Part shown: piece after piece, positions 16,527 through 24,772 of the stretch
Numbering within the stretch: position 1 is the stretch's first letter
How the letters are laid out: each line of letters opens with the position of its first letter
From: Sphingomonas sp. Leaf343
GTDB taxonomy: Bacteria > Pseudomonadota > Alphaproteobacteria > Sphingomonadales > Sphingomonadaceae
Direction of reading: 5' to 3'
Assembly: GCF_001423765.1 (NCBI RefSeq)
Contig: NZ_LMPG01000014.1
Coordinates: 1-64,000, forward strand
Length of the DNA: 64,000 nt
Program-made: the position numbers and the translations under genes
The notes under the pieces: model-generated
Databases searched by the model: none
Told to the model about the DNA's origin: nothing
What the model saw: the letters and a program-made list of their open reading frames with translations, nothing else

Positions 16527-18233
16527 ATGAAGACGATAAAGCTGTGGAGCGTGCGCTTCCCGGAACGTCCACCCATCCGCGTCTCGCTAGACGATGCGCT
16601 CGCATCTGCCTGCGTGCGCGCCGGCGTCGCTGCTCCCGTCGATCCCGCTGACGCGGGGCCGCTGTCGGCGGGCGGGCCGCTCAGCGCTGCAGATCCGACG
16701 CTCGTGACACTCGACGCCGGTTTCGGACGCGGGATGATCCGCATATCCCTGCCCTTGAGCGTCGTAGTCGTTGGTGGGACCCTCGGCTTGGTCGCCGGCG
16801 TCAACGCACCTGTGGCAGGTGGCGGCGGCACCCCAACGCCAACCCCGACCGCAACGACCTCATCGATGAGCCTGCGCAACTCGGCCGGTGGCAATTCCAA
16901 CGGGACGCTCGGCGCCACCGGCACGATCACGACGCGCACTCGGGACGTGCCGTTCTTCGATTGGGCCAATCCACGTTTCGAATATTGGCAGGGGCAAACC
17001 GCCGCAACTAACGGCTCGCCGACCGAAATCGGGCTCGGCAACGGCATCTATATCCGCCACGCCCTCATCACCGGTGGACCGGACAAGTCGCTCGATCAGT
17101 CTGCCGCCACCATTACGCCGCCAACGCACGCCAAGGCCGCATCCTGCACCGCCGGCTACATCTGGAAACTGAACGGGCAGACGCCCACCGAAGCTGAATA
17201 CGCGGCAGCGTGCGCCGCAGCCGGTGCAACCCGCCTCTCTGCCGATCAACAGCAGCTTTGGGTTCCCGACGGCTGGCGGGCGCTGTCCGATGCCGTGCCG
17301 CTAAGCGGGCTGAAAAACGTGCCCTATTACTGGGCCACCGAGTTCGTCGGCGTGCAGGGCGACAAGTACGCAACGACGACGGCCACGGCCGCCCGCAACG
17401 ATCTCGCCGACGCGAGTTGGACGCTGGCAGGGCAGATCACGACCAAGAACTGGACCGGCCGGGGCGCTGGCTCCATTCCAGCGGCGATCATCTGGGCAGA
17501 AGCGCCAGCCGGCACCCCGTGCCTGGGCGCACCGGGCGACAGCATTGCCGACGCGCAGCTGGACGCGGCCGATGGCCAGACCGCAAAGGTCGGCGACGCT
17601 GATGGCGCGACCGGCTTTGTCATGCGCGCTGCCAGCACGGCGAAGATCCCGGCCGTTCGGATTACCCGTTTTGGCGACAACATGACGGCAATCTTCGCCG
17701 CCATCGATGCCGGGCAGACCGGCTATGCCCAGCGCGGGATCGCACTGCGGTACTGCACGCACATCTATTCCGAGATGGGCCATAACGATCGCGGGCAGGC
17801 TGGCATCATCGCCCTGATGCGGCGCTGGCACACCATGCTGCGGGGCTTCGCCCAGCCCGGTTGCCAGTCGGCACAGGGCACGCTGTTCCCGATCGCGACG
17901 TCGTCGAACGATTACATCGACGTTGCCGGCCAGACGGATACCAGCGGAGCCTATCAGTGGGCCGTCCTCGATCCCTATCTGCGGGGCGTGCTCAACTCCG
18001 CTGCGGGTGATCCGCACCGGGCGTTCATGACGGCGGATTGGCTCTACGCCCGGGCGGCTCTGCGCGGTTGGGAGGTACCGGCCATTCCCCGCAGGGTCTG
18101 GCCAGCGAACGGGCAGACCAGAGCATCGGGAACCGCACCCATGTTCGACAGCACCCACCCGCGCGGGCCGGTGCATATCGACGTAGCGATCGATCTCGCA
18201 GCGTTCCTAACCACGTGGATCATGCCCGCATGA
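16527..18233 (+). CDS. Phage tail-associated protein with SGNH hydrolase domain
   Basis: 568 aa. The first 90 residues are a phage-type region with a hydrophobic segment (LPLSVVVVGGTLGLVAG) and a Pro/Thr linker. The rest carries SGNH-hydrolase landmarks: GDS at 337-339 (nucleophile Ser339), GHND at 418-421, and DSTHP with Asp541 and His544. Such domains in phage tails remove acyl groups from surface polysaccharide. The last 130 residues and the following spacer are duplicated at 19316-19790. Substrate unknown. Confidence 0.75.
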   Translation: MKTIKLWSVRFPERPPIRVSLDDALASACVRAGVAAPVDPADAGPLSAGGPLSAADPTLVTLDAGFGRGMIRISLPLSVVVVGGTLGLVAGVNAPVAGGGGTPTPTPTATTSSMSLRNSAGGNSNGTLGATGTITTRTRDVPFFDWANPRFEYWQGQTAATNGSPTEIGLGNGIYIRHALITGGPDKSLDQSAATITPPTHAKAASCTAGYIWKLNGQTPTEAEYAAACAAAGATRLSADQQQLWVPDGWRALSDAVPLSGLKNVPYYWATEFVGVQGDKYATTTATAARNDLADASWTLAGQITTKNWTGRGAGSIPAAIIWAEAPAGTPCLGAPGDSIADAQLDAADGQTAKVGDADGATGFVMRAASTAKIPAVRITRFGDNMTAIFAAIDAGQTGYAQRGIALRYCTHIYSEMGHNDRGQAGIIALMRRWHTMLRGFAQPGCQSAQGTLFPIATSSNDYIDVAGQTDTSGAYQWAVLDPYLRGVLNSAAGDPHRAFMTADWLYARAALRGWEVPAIPRRVWPANGQTRASGTAPMFDSTHPRGPVHIDVAIDLAAFLTTWIMPA

Positions 18234-18306
18234 TCCACGCGCTCTTCGCCGCCCTGACACCGACCCGTCTGGCCACCCGTTTGACCGCAGGAGAAACTAT
18301 GATCCA
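17832..18306 (+). repeat. 475-bp duplication, copy A (SGNH C-terminus and downstream start region)
   Basis: Aligns without net gaps to 19316-19790 (constant offset 1484). It covers the SGNH C-terminus, the spacer and a GGAG ribosome site with ATG ATC. In copy A this ATG (18299) leads into a broken frame; in copy B the same ATG begins the beta-helix gene at 19783. Confidence 0.9.
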
Positions 18307-18337
18307 CGCGGGACGATCCGAGCGCGGCCGGCACGGA

Positions 18338-19114
18338 TCAGGCGACGGCCAACTGAAGGTGCGCCCGCCGCCTGCGTCGCATCACATAACCGACCGCGCC
18401 AAAGTTCATGACCATCATTGCCCAAGTTGCAGGCTCGGGAACTGCTGTCACGGACCAATCAAGGCCGGACGTGTAGTCCAAGTACGGTAAACCATAATAA
18501 AGGCCGCCCGCAAACGAACTTATATCAACTGATAGCTGATACCGGCCTGCGTCAAAATAGTGATTTTCCAAATCCACAAAGTCGGGATTGCTCCCGATAG
18601 ATCCTGCCGAGTAGGTAATGTATTGAGCTATAACGTTCGTGTCTAAATTCTTAAGTCGCACATCATAGAAGCGAGAGCCGTCTATCAAAGTAAAAGGAGA
18701 GAATTTCATTTTGAACGCAGCGCTAGCGTCGAATGTCACGTCGCCACCGCCGCCCACGATGCCACCGTTGCTCGCAAACGCACCGTCGCTCGGAAATGGA
18801 TTGCTGAGATTGAATGATCCCTCGTAGCCTATCCGACCCGAGGATGTGCCGGTCGAAACGTTGTATGCTCGGATCAGGGAGCTAACTGAGCCACCACCTC
18901 CGACTTGAACGCTCCCGGACGCAGATCCTGAAGAGCCACCATTTGAGAACGATGCCGTCGTCGTTCCGCCAGTCCACGAGCCGTCGGTATTATAATGGTC
19001 GATGGCGAAAGTACCCTCGATCTGGCCCCGAACGGCATATTGAAGCGATCGGATCGGCACGTCGGCGCCGACGTTTCCGAGTATCAAAGAAGCGGCAAGC
19101 AACGTAATCATCAT
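18338..19114 (-). CDS. PEP-CTERM (PEPxxWA) protein carried by the island
   Basis: 258 aa; ATG-ATG at 19114/19111 after CAGGGGGGA. The N-terminus is a short signal peptide. The mature part is Gly/Ser-rich and beta-rich (GGSSGSASGSVQVGGGG, VDISSFAGGLYYG) and the C-terminus is the sorting signal VPEPATWAMMVMNFG followed by MRRRRRAH. The base composition of the inner part is lower in GC than neighbouring phage genes. It lies opposite to them, between two copies of a 475-bp repeat, so it looks like acquired cargo. Delivery would need a host exosortase, not present in this window. Confidence 0.85.
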   Translation of the reverse strand: MMITLLAASLILGNVGADVPIRSLQYAVRGQIEGTFAIDHYNTDGSWTGGTTTASFSNGGSSGSASGSVQVGGGGSVSSLIRAYNVSTGTSSGRIGYEGSFNLSNPFPSDGAFASNGGIVGGGGDVTFDASAAFKMKFSPFTLIDGSRFYDVRLKNLDTNVIAQYITYSAGSIGSNPDFVDLENHYFDAGRYQLSVDISSFAGGLYYGLPYLDYTSGLDWSVTAVPEPATWAMMVMNFGAVGYVMRRRRRAHLQLAVA

Positions 19115-19226
19115 TCCCCCCTGTCAGTGACGCGAGTCATAGTCATATCGGTAGAGCAATCAATCTGTTAGCAATCCGAATGCCCGTCCCCCGCCCTTAC
19201 TTTTCGGCGCTAGCCTCTCAAACGAA

Positions 19227-19315
19227 TTGCTAGCTGCTTCCAGCCGGGGCCGTCTGCCGGAAAGAAGTCGAGGAAGGCTGGTTGACCGTCGGTCGAGCGC
19301 TGCCTGCGATCGCAT
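19227..19315 (-). pseudogene. 3' fragment of a homolog of the 20771-21076 gene
   Basis: About 85 bp resemble 20791-20880, the 3' end of the zinc-ribbon-like gene, in the same orientation. A four-base deletion shifts the frame and no start remains. It abuts the truncated SGNH copy, marking a rearranged second copy of the same phage module. Confidence 0.55.
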
Positions 19316-19790
19316 ACCATGCTACGGGGATTCGCACGTCCCGGTTGCCAGTCGGCACAGGGCACGCTGTTCCCGATCACGACGTCGTCGAACGATTACA
19401 TCGACGTTGCCGGTCAGACGGACACCAGCGGAGCCTATCAGTGGGCTGTCCTCGATCCCTATCTGCGGGGTGCGCTCAACCCCGCCGCGGGCGATCCGCA
19501 CCGGGCATTCATGACGGCGGACTCGCTCTACGCGCGGGCAGCTCTGCGCGGTTGGGAGGTCCCGGCTATTCCCCGCAGGGTCTGGCCTGCGAACGGGCAG
19601 ACCAAAACATCGGGGGGCGCGCCTGTGTTCGACAGCACCCACCCGCGCGGGCCGGTGCATATCGACGTAGCGAACGACCTCGCGCCCTTCCTGTCCACGT
19701 GGGTCGCAGCCGCATGATTTACGCGCTCCTCGCCGCCCTGAAACCGACCCGTCAGGCCACCCGTCCCAGCCCAGGAGAACCTATGATCCG
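19316..19790 (+). repeat. 475-bp duplication, copy B
   Basis: Second copy of 17832-18306. Point differences are scattered through it, so the duplication is not recent or the copies came from different phages. It ends just inside the beta-helix gene, whose start codon it supplies. Confidence 0.9.
19319..19717 (+). pseudogene. Truncated SGNH tail protein, C-terminal 132 residues only
   Basis: The frame matches residues 437-568 of the 16527-18233 protein with a few substitutions, and keeps the DSTHP Asp/His but lacks the GDS nucleophile and GHND block. No ribosome site precedes the ATG at 19319, which corresponds to an internal methionine of the parent. It is a fragment, not an enzyme. Confidence 0.75.
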
Positions 19791-20769
19791 GATCCTCATG
19801 ATCGCGGCGCTGTCGCTGCTCGCCTCGCCGGCAGTCGCGGCCGATCTCACCGCCACACCTTCGACGTTCGCCGCGCAGCTGAAGAAGGCCACATGCGGCG
19901 ACGTGGTGACCCTCCAGCCAGGCGAGTACGGCGCAGTCGCGCTCAGCAACTACAGCGCGCCGGGCGTCGCGGCCGAGGTGCCGGCGACAGACAAAGCCAA
20001 GGCGATTGCGGCCAAGTGTTCGGCCGCCAACCGGCTCGAGATCCGCGCGGAGGCGGGCACGTTCCGCACAATCACGCTGCGTGGGCTGCACGGCGTCAGC
20101 TGGTATGGCGGCGTAGTGTCCGCGCCGCTGGGCGTCGACACGCCCGGCGTGTCGATCGACAGCTCGCGCTTCGTCCGTGTCGCCGGCGTGACCGTCCGCG
20201 GCCACAAGGTCGGGATCACCGCCGTTCGCGGCAGCGACTACGAGATCGTCGGCAACCGCATGCAGGGTCTGCGCAGCGACGGCATCAACGTGACGATGGC
20301 GCAGCGCGTGCTGATCGAGGGCAATCAGGTGGTCGACACCCGCCCCATCCGGGCGACCTATGACGCCAGGGGCAAGCTGCTGGTCGACGGCGACCATTCG
20401 GACTGCATCCAGTTCTGGTCGACGGTTGGGAAGGCCCCCACGGCCGACCTGACGATCCGCAACAACTATTGCCGTGGCGAGATGCAGGGCATCGTGGCGT
20501 TCAATGCCGGCGCGGGCGGTCTGGACCGCATCCTGATCGAGCGAAACCTGCTCGACGGCCTCGAATACTGGAACGGCATCGTCATGTACGAGGCGCGGAA
20601 CAGCGCGATCCGCAACAACATCGTCATGACAAAGCGGGGCGCGATCGCACGGAACAACGGCCAGCCGATCAAGACGTGGATCTATCTACGGTCCCCGGTC
20701 AACACCGTGGCCTGCGGGAACGACGTGCCGGCGATGCCGGGCGGCGAAGGCACGGGGGCGTGTAAGTAG
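19783..20769 (+). CDS. Secreted right-handed beta-helix protein
   Basis: 328 aa; ATG at 19783 after CAGGAG. A signal peptide ends at AVAADL. After a LQPGEYGAV segment the sequence shows repeated beta-helix rungs (FVRVAGVTVRGH, RVLIEGNQVVD, LTIRNNYCRG, ILIERNLLDG, SAIRNNIVM), as in pectate-lyase/polysaccharide-lyase 6 or tail-spike folds. Four cysteines, two near the ends, may pair. A signal peptide is unusual for a phage tail protein, suggesting export by the host; substrate unknown. It follows the truncated SGNH copy. Confidence 0.75.
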   Translation: MIRILMIAALSLLASPAVAADLTATPSTFAAQLKKATCGDVVTLQPGEYGAVALSNYSAPGVAAEVPATDKAKAIAAKCSAANRLEIRAEAGTFRTITLRGLHGVSWYGGVVSAPLGVDTPGVSIDSSRFVRVAGVTVRGHKVGITAVRGSDYEIVGNRMQGLRSDGINVTMAQRVLIEGNQVVDTRPIRATYDARGKLLVDGDHSDCIQFWSTVGKAPTADLTIRNNYCRGEMQGIVAFNAGAGGLDRILIERNLLDGLEYWNGIVMYEARNSAIRNNIVMTKRGAIARNNGQPIKTWIYLRSPVNTVACGNDVPAMPGGEGTGACK

Positions 20770-20770
20770 A

Positions 20771-21076
20771 TTATCGCCGCAGCCGCCTCGCCAGCTGTTT
20801 CCAGCCCCGCTCATCAGCCGGAAAGAAGTCGGGGACGGTCGGTTGACCATCAGTCGGGCGGGCGCTGCCGGCGATCGCGCCGCACTTGGTGCAGCGGAAA
20901 TGCGTCAGGCAGCTCCCGCCGATCGCGTCGGGCCAGCGGTGGAGGCGGAACCACATGCACGCCGAGTGTGCGTCCACGATGCCGCGATGCGAGCAGTGGC
21001 CGTTGGCGCAGCTGAGTTGGATGTTCATGCCGAACCGGACGAAGTCCCAGAGGCGGTCGAACTTCTTGGCGCCCAT
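20771..21076 (-). CDS. Small protein with cysteine pairs, possible zinc ribbon
   Basis: 101 aa on the minus strand. Cysteines occur in CANGHC, a lone CM, CL and CTKC patterns with several histidines, consistent with metal binding, but the spacing is not a standard ribbon. A degenerate copy of its 3' end is at 19227-19315. It is convergent with the beta-helix gene with two bases between stops. No function recognised. Confidence 0.6.
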   Translation of the reverse strand: MGAKKFDRLWDFVRFGMNIQLSCANGHCSHRGIVDAHSACMWFRLHRWPDAIGGSCLTHFRCTKCGAIAGSARPTDGQPTVPDFFPADERGWKQLARRLRR

Positions 21077-21083
21077 CGCGCGA

Positions 21084-21290
21084 TCAGTGCAGCCTTCGCC
21101 GTACGGACGCCTCGACAGCTTCGATGATCGAGCAGCACGCCCTCGCCTCTTCCTCCGTATCGCAGGCCACGAGGCGGTCTTCCAGCCAGCCGATTGCGGC
21201 CGGCGCCCCGACTTGGGCGATCAATGCGGCGGCAAGGGTGACCGCGTCGTCTCGCCGCATCGCGAATTGGGTGATCTCGGCGGTGAGCAT
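21084..21290 (-). CDS. Hypothetical small helical protein
   Basis: 68 aa, ATG at 21290 preceded by CAGGGATG. The sequence is mostly helix (TLAALIAQVG-like pattern, LEDRLVACDTEEEARACC). It lies seven bases upstream of the zinc-ribbon-like gene on the same strand, so the two are probably co-transcribed. No family recognised. Confidence 0.55.
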   Translation of the reverse strand: MLTAEITQFAMRRDDAVTLAAALIAQVGAPAAIGWLEDRLVACDTEEEARACCSIIEAVEASVRRRLH

Positions 21291-21342
21291 GCTGCATCCC
21301 TGATTCGTGGAGCAGCCTTGTTCTACGTATGTTCTTCTCCGG

Positions 21343-21972
21343 TCAACCCGCCTTGCGCGTCGGAAACACCGGTCCGCGCACCGTCATCAGGTCGGCCGGA
21401 TAAGGCTGCTGCAGCGCCAGCACGTCGTCATACGATCCCGACAGCCAGCGCTCGTGATCGTCAGGAGCGAGGATAGTGATCATCGCCTTGGGATGGATCG
21501 GCGCGACCAGCTCGTTCGGATCGCAGGTGACCATCGCAAAGTAGCGGGCGTCAGCGATGGCACGCCAGAAGCCGGCGATTGCGAACACCGGTTGGTCGGT
21601 GACGCTGAACCACATTTCGCCTTTGATCGGCTTGCCCTCGCCAGCCTGGTGCTTGTCCGGCGTCCACTCGGCAAACTCGGTCAGCGGGATCAGGCAACGG
21701 TTCTCCGGACGTTCGGCCAGCGCCTTCCACTGCTGCAGCTTCAGGTTGCGGACGTTCGTCATCGGCCAAGGTGCCTGCCCGGCGGTCACGTCCCAGATCA
21801 TTGTGTCGACGCCGCGGCTTCCGCTCTCCTCGCGCACCACGTAGGCGCGGCTTTTGGGGAACAGTTCCTTCGGGTTGAAGCGGTTATCCATCGGCTTCGG
21901 CGTCAGCCAGTCGCCCCCGAACTTGGTGAACAGCGTCTCAGGCTCCCCCGCGAACCGCGCCCGGTTGCACAT
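21343..21972 (-). CDS. SRAP-family protein (HMCES/YedK), abasic-site DNA-protein crosslinker
   Basis: 209 aa beginning MCN, so the catalytic Cys2 is exposed after Met removal. Other family landmarks are a Asn in DNRFNP, the CLIPLTEFAEW motif with the active-site Glu, and the late His in PIHPKAM. SRAP proteins form a reversible thiazolidine link to abasic sites in single-stranded DNA and protect them. The ATG overlaps the stop of a 51-aa gene upstream (TGATG). Island-encoded copies are common on phages and plasmids. Confidence 0.92.
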   Translation of the reverse strand: MCNRARFAGEPETLFTKFGGDWLTPKPMDNRFNPKELFPKSRAYVVREESGSRGVDTMIWDVTAGQAPWPMTNVRNLKLQQWKALAERPENRCLIPLTEFAEWTPDKHQAGEGKPIKGEMWFSVTDQPVFAIAGFWRAIADARYFAMVTCDPNELVAPIHPKAMITILAPDDHERWLSGSYDDVLALQQPYPADLMTVRGPVFPTRKAG

Positions 21973-22127
21973 CAGATATCGAGGCCGCGGCGCTTGATCT
22001 CGGCGAGCAGGGCATCCGCTTCGGGATCGCCGACGTCGCCGGTCGTGCGCTCAAAAGCGCGGCGCAGGAACTCGTCGGTCATCATGCCAGCCGCCTTGGC
22101 TTCCGCATCGCTGCTGTCGTTGTCCAT
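21972..22127 (-). CDS. 51-residue protein coupled to the SRAP gene
   Basis: ATG at 22127; the stop overlaps the SRAP start codon. The protein is acidic and helical (SDAEAKAAGMM, TDEFLRRAFERTTG, ADALLAEIKRRG). Codon use fits the host. No family recognised; the overlap suggests it is expressed with SRAP. Confidence 0.55.
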   Translation of the reverse strand: MDNDSSDAEAKAAGMMTDEFLRRAFERTTGDVGDPEADALLAEIKRRGLDI

Positions 22128-22474
22128 ACCGCCAACCTACGCCTACCGATTGGTGAGAGTCTATGTGGCGTTTTCGGCCGCGAGCTGTTGCCCCTGCCCG
22201 CGTAAGCCATTGATCTGCATGACACCGGATTTCAGGCCTGTACGGGCAACCGGCGTTGATATCGCTCGATTTTACGGCTCCACGGCGAAAGCGTTGGGTG
22301 GTTGCCACAAGCGGACATGCGGTCGACAGCCGAGCGCTCGATGCGGATCACCAGTACTTTGGTCTAATGATCTTTTAAGAGTGACGGATTAGGGGGGGGC
22401 GGACGAGTTTTGTTGACGGCGGATGCGCTGTTGACGATGCTGCCCTAATGACTCGCTGCAGAAGGTGACTCGCT
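22128..22474. other. Intergenic region with no gene seen
   Basis: About 350 bp. It must hold the promoter for the SRAP pair and for the small plus-strand gene at 22475. No GTTC-N7-GTTC LexA-type site was seen and no credible coding frame exists. Confidence 0.4.
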
Positions 22475-22645
22475 ATGTCGACAATCCCCTATACCCTCCG
22501 CGAGAGGATGGATGGTCGATATGAAGTCTTGAAAAACGCTGTAGATAAACCAATCGCTGTATTCGACAGCCGCGCAAAAGCGCATTCCTACGTTATAAGG
22601 TACAAGGCCAGCGCCATTGGCCGGTCACCTACCCGCGGGAAGTAG
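22475..22645 (+). CDS. 56-residue hypothetical protein
   Basis: ATG at 22475, preceded by GAAGGTG. The sequence has the form strand-helix-strand (RYEVLKNAVDKPIAVFDSRAKAHSYVIRYKA read in parts) with a basic C-terminus. Base composition is lower in GC, like the NACHT gene it converges on with six bases between the two stops. Function unknown. Confidence 0.5.
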   Translation: MSTIPYTLRERMDGRYEVLKNAVDKPIAVFDSRAKAHSYVIRYKASAIGRSPTRGK

Positions 22646-22651
22646 CGGCGA

Positions 22652-24472
22652 TCACCTCCAACTCGAAATAAACGCGCTAACCTCGTCCGCCATCGTTTCC
22701 GCGTCGACTAGTTTACCTAGAGCCGAACGCCCAAGGGCAGTTATGGAGACTAGTTGGTTTTTATCTACCTCTGACCACCCGAGCTGATTAAGGCGATCAA
22801 CGAAGGCCCGGGCAAAGCGCGGGTCGACTTGCGCCTCGCCACGCTGCGTCAAGCCACGAAGTTGATTGTTCCGGTTCGTCGTCAGCTTTTCGCTGATTTT
22901 AGCAATAATCGGAAAGAGCCTGTGGTTAGAATAAATGTAGAAGTTGTCAATGTAATCGGTCGACGCTCCTGCAAATCGCAAGTACCCGATGGCATGCTTA
23001 CCACTTAATACCGACTCCGCGCCATCTGCCGACTTCGCGATTATATCAATGTCCGGGTCTACTCCGATGAAATCGGCTCCGTCTAGGTTAGCATCGATGA
23101 AGTTACACTCGAACAACATCGACGACTTAAAGCTCACCCCCGTGAGATCCGAACCGGAGAAGTTTACACCATCAAGCACGGCCTCACTGAAATCGGAGCC
23201 GACAAGAGCCAATCCTGACAGATGTACGCCGGAAAGATCGCTGCCCGTCGCATCAATCGCCACGGTTTCGCCGTGAATGCTCGACGAAAGGTCCCAGTCT
23301 CGTAGCGTGACATTCGACAGACGGGCGACATTTCCTGTTCCCTCCGAAGTAATTTGCAAGAGACCAATCAGGGGACTGGCGGCATGTCGTCGGATAAGAT
23401 CCCACATAAGAACAAGGTAAGGGCCGAGTGCAAAGCCATTCGCTCGAACCGGCCAAAGATCAGTTAGGCTATTTAACAGAGTGTTAGCGTCATCACCTGA
23501 GACTGAGCCTACAAACACCCGCATAGCTGCTGTAATTGGAACCCGTACCAGCATAGGAGACCGGCTAACGAGCGACTGAAGTACTACCTCAGCCACTAAA
23601 AATTCCCGCAACGAGTTGTGGGAAAATAGATATCCATCTTTGCCGCCCCCACTAACGCGCGTCAACGTGGCAGAGCTGCGCAACTCCTCAAAAAGCTCAT
23701 CGCGCTTTGAGCGGCGCTCCTCTGGCTGCAACCGCCGCAACTCACCCTTGAATTCCTCTTCGATAATCGCGGCGAAGACTTCTTCATCCGCAACCTTAGC
23801 ACCGCGAGCCGAAAGTGCTAAAGCAAGTGACTGAAGCGCCTTGCGACGTACAGGAGCAGCCAGTGACGTGCGTCCAGCATCACGCAACATCAGGCGATCA
23901 AGAATCATTCTGTATAGCTGCCATTCACTGTAAGCTTCTACAGAAACCGACCGTTCATCCTTTCGCAACTCATCTACGAGCTCAAGCAAGTACGTTATGA
24001 TTACGGGCTTACCCGAAAGAGCCTGCCGTTTACCATTGTCCTCATCCCGGAACACACGCCGAAGGATGGACAAGATGATATCCTGCCCGCTCTTGTCTCT
24101 TGCTAGCTTACGTCGGACAAGTGCCTCCGTCTGTTCTGGCGTAAGATCCTGAAGCGAGCGCTCATAACGGGAGAGGACATACCGTTCGACAAGCTGATCG
24201 ACCGCCCTTTCTTCGTTGATAAACGAGCGTTCTGATTGAGAAATATAATATTTATTTTGCTCTAGCGTAGAATAAAGCGCTTCGAAGACATTGAGTTCTT
24301 CGCTTTCCGTAAAATAATTCGGGCGACTTGTGATGATCCCTTTTGCACCATCCATTGAAAGGTCTGCTAATGCTTTCAGACATGCACGCCTTTCTCGCGC
24401 GTTAAGAAACTGCGCCATCTCGTCATAACCGTCTAGTAGAAGAACTACTCGGCCGGTTCTTATCAGATGCAA
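22652..24472 (-). CDS. NACHT/pentapeptide-repeat fragment downstream of the TAA
   Basis: If translated separately, the first conventional start is TTG at 24472, which lies after Walker A and just before Walker B, giving 606 aa that lack the nucleotide-binding loop. Visible parts are LLLDGYDE, a SRPNYF sensor-like stretch, LSGKPVIITYLLELVDEL, FSHNSLREFLVAEVV (typical of NACHT/STAND proteins), A(D/N)LxG-type pentapeptide repeats and a C-terminal winged-helix-like segment. On its own it could not bind ATP normally, which argues that it is the remainder of a broken gene rather than an independent protein. Confidence 0.55.
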   Translation of the reverse strand: MHLIRTGRVVLLLDGYDEMAQFLNARERRACLKALADLSMDGAKGIITSRPNYFTESEELNVFEALYSTLEQNKYYISQSERSFINEERAVDQLVERYVLSRYERSLQDLTPEQTEALVRRKLARDKSGQDIILSILRRVFRDEDNGKRQALSGKPVIITYLLELVDELRKDERSVSVEAYSEWQLYRMILDRLMLRDAGRTSLAAPVRRKALQSLALALSARGAKVADEEVFAAIIEEEFKGELRRLQPEERRSKRDELFEELRSSATLTRVSGGGKDGYLFSHNSLREFLVAEVVLQSLVSRSPMLVRVPITAAMRVFVGSVSGDDANTLLNSLTDLWPVRANGFALGPYLVLMWDLIRRHAASPLIGLLQITSEGTGNVARLSNVTLRDWDLSSSIHGETVAIDATGSDLSGVHLSGLALVGSDFSEAVLDGVNFSGSDLTGVSFKSSMLFECNFIDANLDGADFIGVDPDIDIIAKSADGAESVLSGKHAIGYLRFAGASTDYIDNFYIYSNHRLFPIIAKISEKLTTNRNNQLRGLTQRGEAQVDPRFARAFVDRLNQLGWSEVDKNQLVSITALGRSALGKLVDAETMADEVSAFISSWR

Positions 24473-24772
24473 TAAGAATTCGATTGATATATGCCCAAGA
24501 TTGTTCGAATCGAGAAAATGATGAAGTAACCCCCGCGCGTCGAATTGCCGTGAGAAATTCCGCAGTTCTACCCGAATTGGGAGAGGCTTCGATGGGTCGT
24601 CGCGATATTCTTGAAGCCATCGATATTGGAGTACTTTTGTTAGAGACGTCTTACCCGTCCCGTACTCACCAAGAACAATGAGCCATTTTGCCTCATCAGG
24701 TGCGAAGCCTTTCCATTGCCCGAGCCATTTGGTTGCGTATTCTTTACCTTTTGTGTCACTAAATTGTGGCTC

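Noticed and set aside
22128..22474. LexA (SOS) box before the SRAP genes
   Set aside because: No GTTC-N7-GTTC or close variant was found by eye in the upstream region.
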